This document shows, piece after piece, positions 9,110 through 16,055 of a stretch of 64,000 nucleotides of DNA (positions are counted from its first letter, which is position 1; each line of letters opens with the position of its first letter). The stretch comes from Pseudonocardia sp. 73-21 (GTDB lineage Bacteria; Actinomycetota; Actinomycetes; Mycobacteriales; Pseudonocardiaceae). The position numbers and the translations under genes were made by a program. Location of the stretch: positions 124,001 through 188,000 of the forward strand of contig NZ_MKVV01000083.1 in NCBI RefSeq assembly GCF_001899645.1, read 5' to 3'. Below the pieces are notes generated by a model. That model was given only the letters and a program-made list of their open reading frames with translations, searched no databases and was not told the origin of the DNA.

Positions 9110-11512
9110 TCATCGTGCAGGCGCCCCGGCGCGGATGCGGGTGCCCTTCGGGTCGTACAGCGCGCCCTTCGCCACCGTCGCCCCGACCCAGTCGCCGTCC
9201 ACCGCCACCGCGACCGGGCCCGCGGCGTCCAGCGGGAGGTAGGCGTAGGCGATCGAGGACGCCACCGTGTAGCCGTAACCGCCCGACGTCACCTGTCCCA
9301 CCACGTGCTCCCCCACGCGCACCGGCTCGCCGCCCAGCGCCACCGAACGGGGGTCCTCGAGGACCAGGCAGCGCAGCTTCCGGGTCGGCGGACGGCGGGC
9401 GTCGGCCCCGATGTACCCGCCGCCGGCCCGGACGGCGAAGGACAGGCCGGCCTCGTCGGGGGTGGTGTCGGGGCCGATGTCGGAGCCCCGGGCGCGGTAG
9501 CCCTTCTCCAGGCGCAGGCTCTCGATCGCGCGGTAGCCGCCCGGCGTGGCGCCCGTCCCGGCCAGCACCGACCACAGCGCGGCCCCGTACTCCGTCGGGC
9601 AGTACAGCTCCCAGCCCAGCTCCCCCACGTACGTGACGCGCAGGGCGCGGACCGGCACGTCGCCCACCACGATCTCCCGCATCGAGGGGTACGGGAACGA
9701 CAGGGACGCCGTGGTCAACGGGGCCAGCAACGACCGCGCGTCGGGGCCCCAGAGCCCGAAGCACGCCCACGCGCTCGTGACGTCGGTGACGTCGACGTCG
9801 AACGGGCCGGCGTGGCGGCGCAGCCACCCCAGGTCGTGCGGCCCGAACGCCGTGCCCGTGACGACGAGGTACGAGGAGGTCGCGACCCGCGTGACCGTCA
9901 CGTCCATCTCGATGCCCCCGCGCTCGTCGAGCGCCTGGGTGTAGACGACGGCACCGGGCGGGCGGTCGAGGTCGCCGGCGAACACCCGGGCGCAGAACGC
10001 CGCGGCGTCCGGCCCGGTGATCTCGATCTTCGCGAACGACGACTCGTCGAACAGCCCCGCCGCGCTCCGCACGGCGACGTGCTCCGGCTCGACGCAGGGC
10101 GACCAGTTCCGCCCCGCCCACCCGCGCGGCCGCAGGTCCTCCGATCCGGCGACCGAGTAGTGGTTGACCCGCTCCCACCCGGCCTTCTCCCCGAACACGG
10201 CCCCGTGGGCGGCGTGCCAGGGGTAAGCGGGCGAGGTGCGCAACGGGCGCCCGGCCAGGCGCTCGCCGCCGGGGTAGCGGATGTCGTAGTAGCTCTCGTA
10301 GTTCTCCCGCGTGCGGGCCAGCGTGTAGCCCGGCGAGCGGTAGTGGGCCCCGAACCGGCGGACGTCCATGTGCCACAGGTCCATGCCCGGGTCGCCGTCG
10401 AGGATCCACGACGCCATCACCAGCCCGATCCCGCCGGCGCCGGCGATGCCGTGCGCGCAGAACCCGGCGGCGACGAAGAACCCGGTGACCTCGGTCTCGC
10501 CGAGGCAGAACTCGTTGTCCGGGGTGAACCCCTCCGGCCCGTTGATCATCGACGCGACGCCGACGTCGGCCAGCACGGGCACCCGGACCTGCGCGTTCTC
10601 GACGATCTCGGCGAACCGGTCCCAGTCCGGGGTCAGCAGCTTCGCGTTGAAGTCCGGCGACGGGGTGTGGTCGGCCCAGGCGGGCGCGGACCGTCGCTCG
10701 TAGCCGCCCATGACCAGCCCGTCGATCTCCTGGCGGTAGTAGACGAGCAGGTCCGGGTCGCGCAGCGAGGGCAGCGTGGCGCCCCCGATCCCGGGCACCG
10801 GCGCCGTCACGACGTACTGGTGCGACATCGGCACCACCGGGATCCGGACGTCGACGAGCCGCGCGATCTCCGCGGCGTACATCCCGCCGCAGTTGACCAC
10901 CACGTCGCACCCGACGTCACCGCGGTCGGTGCGCACCCGCGTGACGCTGCGCCCGTGCCGCCCGTCGACGGTGTCGATCCCGACGACGCGGGTGTGCTGG
11001 GCGATCGTCACCCCGGCCGCCCGGGCGGTGGCGGCCAGCGCGTAGCAGAGCCGCGCGGGGTCGACCTGGCCGTCGGTGGGCGTGTACGCGGCCCCGAGCA
11101 CACCGTCCGTGCTGATCAGCGGGAACAGCTCGCGCGCCTCGTCGGCGGAGATCAGCTCCAGCGGCAGCCCGGCCCGCTGCGCCCAGCCGTGCTGGCGGCG
11201 GATCTCCACCAGCCGCTCCGGCGACGACGCCAGCTTCAGCGACCCCGACTCCACCCAGCCCGGCGCGTTCTCCCCCGTCTCGAGCGTCCGGTACAGCTCG
11301 GCCGAGTGGACGTTCATGCGGGTCAGGGCGGGGTCCGAGCGCAGCTGACCGACCAGACCGGCCGAGTGGAACGTCGACCCGCTCGTGAGCTCGGAGCGCT
11401 CGACCAGCAGCACGTCGGTCTCGCCGCGCTCCGCGAGGTGGTGGGCCACGCTGGCGCCGCCCACACCCCCGCCGATGATCACGATGCGGGCGCGGTCGGG
11501 CAGATCGCTCAC
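9110..11512 (-). CDS. FAD-dependent dehydrogenase fused to GcvT aminomethyltransferase domain (dimethylglycine/sarcosine dehydrogenase type)
   Basis: 800 residues. The N-terminal half is a DAO-type FAD oxidoreductase: IIGGGVGGASVAHHLAERG dinucleotide-binding motif, SGSTFHSAGLVGQLRSDP covalent-flavin region, FFVAAGFCAHGIAGAGGIG near 380. The C-terminal half is a GcvT fold (GLFDESSFAKIEITGPDA, RVTYVGELGWELYCPTEYG, AIESLRLEKGYRARGSDIGP). Such proteins oxidise N-methyl amines (dimethylglycine, sarcosine or related) and pass the C1 unit to tetrahydrofolate. The start is GTG 11512. It is divergent from the kinase/GS/amidotransferase operon, suggesting a shared amine pathway. The exact substrate is not determined. 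Confidence 0.85.
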   Translation of the reverse strand: MSDLPDRARIVIIGGGVGGASVAHHLAERGETDVLLVERSELTSGSTFHSAGLVGQLRSDPALTRMNVHSAELYRTLETGENAPGWVESGSLKLASSPERLVEIRRQHGWAQRAGLPLELISADEARELFPLISTDGVLGAAYTPTDGQVDPARLCYALAATARAAGVTIAQHTRVVGIDTVDGRHGRSVTRVRTDRGDVGCDVVVNCGGMYAAEIARLVDVRIPVVPMSHQYVVTAPVPGIGGATLPSLRDPDLLVYYRQEIDGLVMGGYERRSAPAWADHTPSPDFNAKLLTPDWDRFAEIVENAQVRVPVLADVGVASMINGPEGFTPDNEFCLGETEVTGFFVAAGFCAHGIAGAGGIGLVMASWILDGDPGMDLWHMDVRRFGAHYRSPGYTLARTRENYESYYDIRYPGGERLAGRPLRTSPAYPWHAAHGAVFGEKAGWERVNHYSVAGSEDLRPRGWAGRNWSPCVEPEHVAVRSAAGLFDESSFAKIEITGPDAAAFCARVFAGDLDRPPGAVVYTQALDERGGIEMDVTVTRVATSSYLVVTGTAFGPHDLGWLRRHAGPFDVDVTDVTSAWACFGLWGPDARSLLAPLTTASLSFPYPSMREIVVGDVPVRALRVTYVGELGWELYCPTEYGAALWSVLAGTGATPGGYRAIESLRLEKGYRARGSDIGPDTTPDEAGLSFAVRAGGGYIGADARRPPTRKLRCLVLEDPRSVALGGEPVRVGEHVVGQVTSGGYGYTVASSIAYAYLPLDAAGPVAVAVDGDWVGATVAKGALYDPKGTRIRAGAPAR

Positions 11513-11535
11513 GGCGCAGACAGTACGGGAACCGC

Positions 11536-11541
11536 TAGCAT
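11536..11541 (+). promoter_or_regulatory. Putative -10 element of a leaderless promoter
   Basis: TAGCAT (TANNNT class) lies 8 bases before the ATG at 11550, and no Shine-Dalgarno sequence separates them, so the transcript may begin at or near the start codon. No clear -35 is visible. Confidence 0.4.
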
Positions 11542-11549
11542 CCCGGCTC

Positions 11550-12446
11550 ATGTCCAGCGGCGGGGTGGAGGAGCTGCTCGACTCCATCCCCTGCACCGCG
11601 GGCCGGCCGCGCACCGTCGAGGACCTGCCCGGCGGGCTCACCAACCGCAACCTCAAGGTCACCACCCCCGACGGCACGGTCGTCGTCCGCATCCCGACCC
11701 CCGGGCCCTCCCTGCTGGGCATCGACCGCGACGCCGAGCACGAGAACTCCGTGCGCGCCGCCGCCGCGGGCGTCGGGGCGACCGTCCGGCACTACCGGCC
11801 CGGCCAGGGTCTCGTGGTCGACTTCCTGCCCGCGACCACCCTGACCGACGACGACCTGAACGATCCCGACGTCCTGGGCCGCGTGGCCGCCGCGTGCCGC
11901 CTGCTGCACGCCGGTCCGCGGTTCGTGAACCGGTTCGACATGTTCGACGTACAGGCCCGCTACCGGCGCATCGTCACCGAGCACGGCTTCCGGCTGCCAC
12001 CCCGCTACGACGAGTTCGCGCCGGCCGTCGCCCGCATCCGCGAGGCACTGGGTCCACGGGTCACGGTGCCCTGCAACAACGACCTCCTGGCGGCGAACCT
12101 CCTCGACGACGGGGAGCGGATCCGGATCATCGACTACGAGTACTCCGGCAACAACGACCCCTGCTTCGAGCTGGGCAACCTCTGGAGCGAGGCCGCACTG
12201 CCGCCGCCGCTGCTCGAAGCGCTGGTCACCGCCTACTTCGGGGAGCCCCGGCCCGACCAGGTCGCCCGGGCCCGGCTGTTCGGGCTCGTCGCGAAGTACG
12301 GCTGGATGCTGTGGGCGTCGATCCAGGACGGCTCGAGCCCGATCGAGTTCGACTTCTGGTCCTGGGGACTGGAGCGCTACGACCGCGCCGTCGCGGAGTT
12401 CGACGGGCCCGATCTCCACCGACTGATCGGAGAGGCACAGCCATGA
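11550..12446 (+). CDS. Choline/ethanolamine kinase-like phosphotransferase (APH fold)
   Basis: 298 residues with the protein-kinase-like APH fold. The glycine-containing N-lobe loop (LPGGLTNRNLKV) is followed by VVVRIPTPG, a Brenner-type catalytic loop CNNDLLAANLL in which the usual His is Asn but the Asp is kept, and the metal-binding DYEYSGNNDPCFELGN. The last segment is typical of choline-kinase/LPS-choline-kinase proteins. It would phosphorylate a small alcohol such as choline, ethanolamine or an amino alcohol; the substrate is inferred only. Its stop overlaps the glutamine-synthetase-like gene by four bases (ATGA), so the products are made together. Probably leaderless (TAGCAT at 11536). 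Confidence 0.75.
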   Translation: MSSGGVEELLDSIPCTAGRPRTVEDLPGGLTNRNLKVTTPDGTVVVRIPTPGPSLLGIDRDAEHENSVRAAAAGVGATVRHYRPGQGLVVDFLPATTLTDDDLNDPDVLGRVAAACRLLHAGPRFVNRFDMFDVQARYRRIVTEHGFRLPPRYDEFAPAVARIREALGPRVTVPCNNDLLAANLLDDGERIRIIDYEYSGNNDPCFELGNLWSEAALPPPLLEALVTAYFGEPRPDQVARARLFGLVAKYGWMLWASIQDGSSPIEFDFWSWGLERYDRAVAEFDGPDLHRLIGEAQP

Positions 12447-13807
12447 GGTCGCACCAGGGCAAGATGACGCTGGAGCAGCTGCGCGTCCACGTCGAGGACG
12501 GGTCGATCGACACCGTGCTCGTCGCGCTCACCGACATGCAGGGCCGCCTGCAGGGCAAGCGCTGCGACGCCCGCCACTTCGTGGACGAGGTGGTCGGCCA
12601 CGCCACCGAGGCCTGCGGCTACCTGCTCGCCGTGGACGTCGACATGAACACCGTCGGCGGCTACGCCATGTCGAGCTGGGAACGCGGCTACGGCGACTTC
12701 GTGCTGCGCCCCGACCTCTCCACGCTGCGCTGGATCCCCTGGCACGAGGCCACCGCTCTCGTGCTCTGCGACGCCGAGTGGGACGACGGCTCGCCCGTGG
12801 TGGCGTCGCCGCGGCAGATCCTGCGCGGCCAGCTCGACCGCCTCGCCGAGCACGGCCTGGTCGCCGACGTGGCCACCGAGCTGGAGTTCATGCTGTTCTC
12901 CACGTCCTTCGACGAGGCGTGGCAGCGCAACTACCAGGACATGCGGCCCGCCAACCTCTACAACGTCGACTACTCCATGCTCGGCACCGCGCGGGTCGAG
13001 CCGCTGCTGCGGCGCATCCGCAACGGCATGACCGGCGCCGGGATGGTCGTCGAGTCGGCGAAGGGCGAGTGCAACCCCGGCCAGCACGAGATCGCCCTCA
13101 GGTACAGCGACGCCCTCACCACCTGCGACAACCACGCGATCTACAAGACCGGGGCGAAGGAGATCGCCGACCAGGCCGGCATGGCGCTGACGTTCATGGC
13201 GAAGTACGACGAGCGCGAGGGCAACTCGTGCCACATCCACATCTCCCTGCGTGACCCGGACACCGGCGCGGTGTTCCCGGGCGACGGCGAGCACGGCTTC
13301 TCCCCGCTGTTCGCACACTTCATCGCCGGCCAGCAGGCGCTGCTGCGCGAGTTCACCTACTTCTTCGCGCCCAACGTCAACTCCTACAAGCGCTATGCCG
13401 AGAACTCCTTCGCGCCGACGGCGGTCGCGTGGGGCAGGGACAACCGCACGTGCTCGCTGCGGGTGGTGGGCCACGGGCCGTCGCTGCGGGTGGAGAACCG
13501 GGTGCCCGGCGGCGACATGAACCCCTACCTGGGCGTGGCCGCCCTGATCGCGGCCGGGCTGCACGGCATCGAGAACGAGCTGCCGCTGGAGCCGGAGCTG
13601 ATCGGCAACGCCTACACCTCCGACACGCCGCGCGTGCCGTCGACGCTGCGGGAGGCGGCCGAGCTGTTCTCCTCGTCGACGGCGGCGGTGGACGCGTTCG
13701 GGCAGGAGGTCGTGGCGCACTACGCCAACGCGGCGGAGGTCGAGCTCACGGCGTTCGACGCGGCCGTCACCGACTGGGAGCGGCGGCGCGGGTTCGAGCG
13801 CCTGTGA
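12443..13807 (+). CDS. Glutamine synthetase family protein (probable gamma-glutamylamide synthetase)
   Basis: 454 residues of the GS fold: a beta-grasp N-domain (TVLVALTDMQGRLQGKRCDA) and a catalytic domain with metal-binding ATELEFMLF, the KGECNPGQHEIALRY segment, the ATP/ammonia region GNSCHIHISL and the NRTCSLRVVG arginine patch. It is shorter than housekeeping GlnA and lacks a visible adenylylation tyrosine motif. GS-like proteins next to a class I amidotransferase usually glutamylate amines (polyamines, ethanolamine, methylamine, isopropylamine) to gamma-glutamylamides. It overlaps both neighbours by four bases. The true amine is unknown; a link to the N-methyl amine dehydrogenase at 9110 is inference. 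Confidence 0.85.
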   Translation: MRSHQGKMTLEQLRVHVEDGSIDTVLVALTDMQGRLQGKRCDARHFVDEVVGHATEACGYLLAVDVDMNTVGGYAMSSWERGYGDFVLRPDLSTLRWIPWHEATALVLCDAEWDDGSPVVASPRQILRGQLDRLAEHGLVADVATELEFMLFSTSFDEAWQRNYQDMRPANLYNVDYSMLGTARVEPLLRRIRNGMTGAGMVVESAKGECNPGQHEIALRYSDALTTCDNHAIYKTGAKEIADQAGMALTFMAKYDEREGNSCHIHISLRDPDTGAVFPGDGEHGFSPLFAHFIAGQQALLREFTYFFAPNVNSYKRYAENSFAPTAVAWGRDNRTCSLRVVGHGPSLRVENRVPGGDMNPYLGVAALIAAGLHGIENELPLEPELIGNAYTSDTPRVPSTLREAAELFSSSTAAVDAFGQEVVAHYANAAEVELTAFDAAVTDWERRRGFERL

Positions 13808-14499
13808 CGGTCGCCGGTGTCCCCGTCGTCGGCATCACCGCCTACGGGGAGCGCGCGGCCTGGGGCGTCTGGGACCTCGACGCGGTGCTGCTCCCGCGCG
13901 CCTACACCGACATGGTGGCCGACGCGGGCGGCGTCCCGGTGCTGCTGCCACCCCGCGTCGAGGCGGCCGCGGCGGTGGACCGGCTCGACGCGTTGATCCT
14001 CTCCGGCGGCCCGGACCTGGACCCGGCCCGCTACGCCGCCGAGCCGCACCCCCGCACCGGTCCACCCCGGTCGCAGCGCGACGCCGCCGAGATCGCGGTG
14101 CTGCGTCGGGCGCTGGAGCGCGGGATCCCCGTCCTCGGGGTGTGCCGCGGGATGCAGGTGCTCAACGTGGCGCTCGGCGGCACGCTGACCCAGCACGTGC
14201 CCGACGTCGTGGGCCACGACGGCCACAACCCCTCGCCCGGGGTGTTCGGCCCGACGGAGGTGACGCTGACCGGCCGCGTCGGGGCGATCCTCGGCCCCAC
14301 GGCGACGGTCCGGTGCCACCACCACCAGGCCGTGGACGTCCTCGCCGACGGTCTGACGGTCACGGGCCGCGCCGCCGACGGCACGGTGGAGGCGGTGGAG
14401 GGCGACGGCTGGGTGGTGGGCGTGCAGTGGCACCCGGAGCAGACGACCGCCGACCCCCGCCTGATGGCTGCGCTGGTGCGGCAGAGCGTGCCGGCCTGA
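13804..14499 (+). CDS. Gamma-glutamyl-gamma-aminobutyrate hydrolase-like class I amidotransferase (PuuD type)
   Basis: 231 residues of peptidase family C26. The nucleophile is in GVCRGMQVLN, the catalytic His-Glu pair in GVQWHPEQ, and the early LILSGGPDLDPARY segment is typical of PuuD. It would cleave a gamma-glutamyl amide and release glutamate, the reverse chemistry of its GS-like neighbour after the amine part has been oxidised. The GTG start overlaps the GS stop by four bases (GTGA), making three co-translated genes. An aldehyde dehydrogenase, expected for a complete Puu-like route, is not present in the window. Confidence 0.85.
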   Translation: MTVAGVPVVGITAYGERAAWGVWDLDAVLLPRAYTDMVADAGGVPVLLPPRVEAAAAVDRLDALILSGGPDLDPARYAAEPHPRTGPPRSQRDAAEIAVLRRALERGIPVLGVCRGMQVLNVALGGTLTQHVPDVVGHDGHNPSPGVFGPTEVTLTGRVGAILGPTATVRCHHHQAVDVLADGLTVTGRAADGTVEAVEGDGWVVGVQWHPEQTTADPRLMAALVRQSVPA

Positions 14500-14553
14500 C
14501 CACGCGGTCCGGGGCTCTCGAGGGTCACGCCGGCGGCGTGCCCGCGACGCCCG

Positions 14554-14664
14554 GTGGACGAGGTCCGTCAGCGTCTCGATCGCCTCGTCGTCGGCCACCC
14601 CGCCGCTCCCGAGGGCACCACGGTCGTCGTCCGCCCGGACGGTCACGTCGGGTCCGTCGGCTGA
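14554..14664 (+). pseudogene. Possible remnant of an FAD-monooxygenase C-terminus
   Basis: Between the amidotransferase and the SDR one frame reads VDEVRQRLDRLVVGHPAAP and, after a short link, TTVVVRPDGHVGSVG before a TGA at 14662. The final part resembles the conserved end of aromatic-ring FAD monooxygenases (VRPDGHV). There is no start signal or ribosome site and only 36 codons, so this would be a decayed 3' end rather than a working gene. It may also be chance coding-like sequence in GC-rich DNA. Confidence 0.25.
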
Positions 14665-14676
14665 TCTACTGCACCC

Positions 14677-15444
14677 ATGACGGAGCGGTTCGAGGGACGT
14701 ACGGCGGTCGTGACCGGCGGCGGGAGCGGGATCGGGCTGGCCACGGCCCGCCGCTTCGCCGCCGAGGGCGCGAAGGTGGTGATCGGCGACGTCGACGCCG
14801 ACGCGGGGCAGGCGGCGGCCGACGAGGTGGGCGGGCTGTTCGTGCGCACCGACGTGACCTCGGAGGACGAGGTGGACGCGCTGTTCACGGCGGCCGTCGA
14901 CACGTACGGCAGCGTCGACGTCGCGTTCAACAACGCCGGCATCTCCCCACCCGACGACGACTCGATCCTCACCACGGGCCTCGACGCGTGGCGCCGCGTG
15001 CAGGAGGTCAACCTGACCTCGATGTACCTGTGCTGCCGCGCCGCCATCCCGCACATGCAGCGGCAGGGCAGGGGCGCCATCGTCAACACGGCCTCGTTCG
15101 TGGCCGTGATGGGGGCCGCGACCTCGCAGATCTCCTACACCGCGTCCAAGGGCGGGGTGCTGGCGATGAGCCGGGAGCTGGGCGTGCAGTTCGCGCGCGA
15201 GGGCATCCGGGTCAACGCCCTGTGCCCCGGCCCGGTCGACACGCCACTGCTGCAGGAACTGTTCGCCGCCGACCCCGAACGGGCCCAGCGGCGCCTGGTG
15301 CACATCCCGATGGGCCGGTTCGCCCGGCCCGAGGAGATCGCCGGCACCGTGGCGTTCCTGGCCAGCGACGACGCCAGCTTCATCACCGCGTCCACGTTCC
15401 TGGTGGACGGCGGCATCAGCGGCGCCTACGTCACCCCCCTGTAG
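14677..15444 (+). CDS. Short-chain dehydrogenase/reductase (FabG-like)
   Basis: 255 residues, classical SDR. It has the cofactor motif TGGGSGIG with an acidic GDVD at the end of beta-2 (favouring NAD over NADP), NNAG, the catalytic Ser region NTASFVAVMGA, YTASKGG and CPGPVDTPL, ending with FLVDGGISGAYVTPL. SDRs of this subgroup often accompany GS/amidotransferase amine clusters in actinobacteria and may oxidise an alcohol intermediate; that role is inference. It lies 177 bases after the amidotransferase and may have its own promoter. It is not a housekeeping FabG by context. Confidence 0.8.
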   Translation: MTERFEGRTAVVTGGGSGIGLATARRFAAEGAKVVIGDVDADAGQAAADEVGGLFVRTDVTSEDEVDALFTAAVDTYGSVDVAFNNAGISPPDDDSILTTGLDAWRRVQEVNLTSMYLCCRAAIPHMQRQGRGAIVNTASFVAVMGAATSQISYTASKGGVLAMSRELGVQFAREGIRVNALCPGPVDTPLLQELFAADPERAQRRLVHIPMGRFARPEEIAGTVAFLASDDASFITASTFLVDGGISGAYVTPL

Positions 15445-15501
15445 GAGAGCTCACTCGGCCCGGGACCCCTCACCGGTTCGGTCAGGGTCGCGCCGTACCA
15501 C

Positions 15502-15981
15502 TCAGCAGACCGCGGCCTGCGGAGTCGGGTTGGCCAGCCCGAAGAGACGACGCCCGCGCAGGCCGACCCACGTGCCGGCCAGCGCCACGGCACCCCGGAC
15601 CCAGCCCGACAGGCTGCCCGAGGCGATCCCGGCCAGGTAGGCCCCGATGGTGCAGCCGCCCGCCAGCCGCGCCCCGACGCCCATGAGGATCCCGCCCAAG
15701 ACCAGCGCGAACAGCGTGGCGGTGGTGCCCAGCAGCACAGCGTGAGCCCGCGGCCCGGCCGCCTGCCCCACCGCGACCAGCTGCCGCCACGCCGAGCTGA
15801 ACCCGAACCGCGAGTGGAACAGCGCCACCCCCAGCCCGGTCCCCAGCGCGAGCAGTACGGCCTGCTGCGCCCCGAACCGCACCCCCACGTACGCGGGGAG
15901 GGCGGCGCCCACCACCCCGAACGCCCCGAGCAGCCTCCACTGCACCGGCGCGACGGACCGCTCCGCCGTCTCGACCACCAC
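15502..15981 (-). CDS. Shortened YeeE/YedE (thiosulfate-transporter-like) membrane protein
   Basis: 159 residues, four or five hydrophobic helices. The N-terminal part (LGVALFHSRFGFSSAWRQL) matches the beginning of full-length YeeE/YedE proteins, and the C-terminal part (GVGARLAGGCTIGAYLAGI then ASGSLSGW and RRLFGL) matches their end with one conserved Cys. The long middle section with the first GGCASG-type cysteine motif is absent, as if ~200 residues were deleted and the ends joined after LFALVL. Full-length TsuA-like proteins import thiosulfate or sulfur compounds; whether this short form transports is unclear. The GTG start at 15981 (15978 is equally possible) follows the helD stop by 74 bases. 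Confidence 0.65.
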   Translation of the reverse strand: MVVETAERSVAPVQWRLLGAFGVVGAALPAYVGVRFGAQQAVLLALGTGLGVALFHSRFGFSSAWRQLVAVGQAAGPRAHAVLLGTTATLFALVLGGILMGVGARLAGGCTIGAYLAGIASGSLSGWVRGAVALAGTWVGLRGRRLFGLANPTPQAAVC

Positions 15982-15993
15982 CGCACAGCCCCC

Positions 15994-16036
15994 ACGACCC
16001 CGACGACACCGACGACACCGACGACCCCGACGACAC
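15994..16036. repeat. 9-bp tandem repeat, about 4.8 copies
   Basis: The unit ACGACMCCG (M = A or C) repeats four full times and once partially, in the spacer between the helD stop and the start of the YeeE/YedE gene. It is not in a supported coding frame. It may be a slippage-prone remnant of lost coding sequence. Confidence 0.8.
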
Positions 16037-16055
16037 TGCCGTTCGTCGGCTGGGG

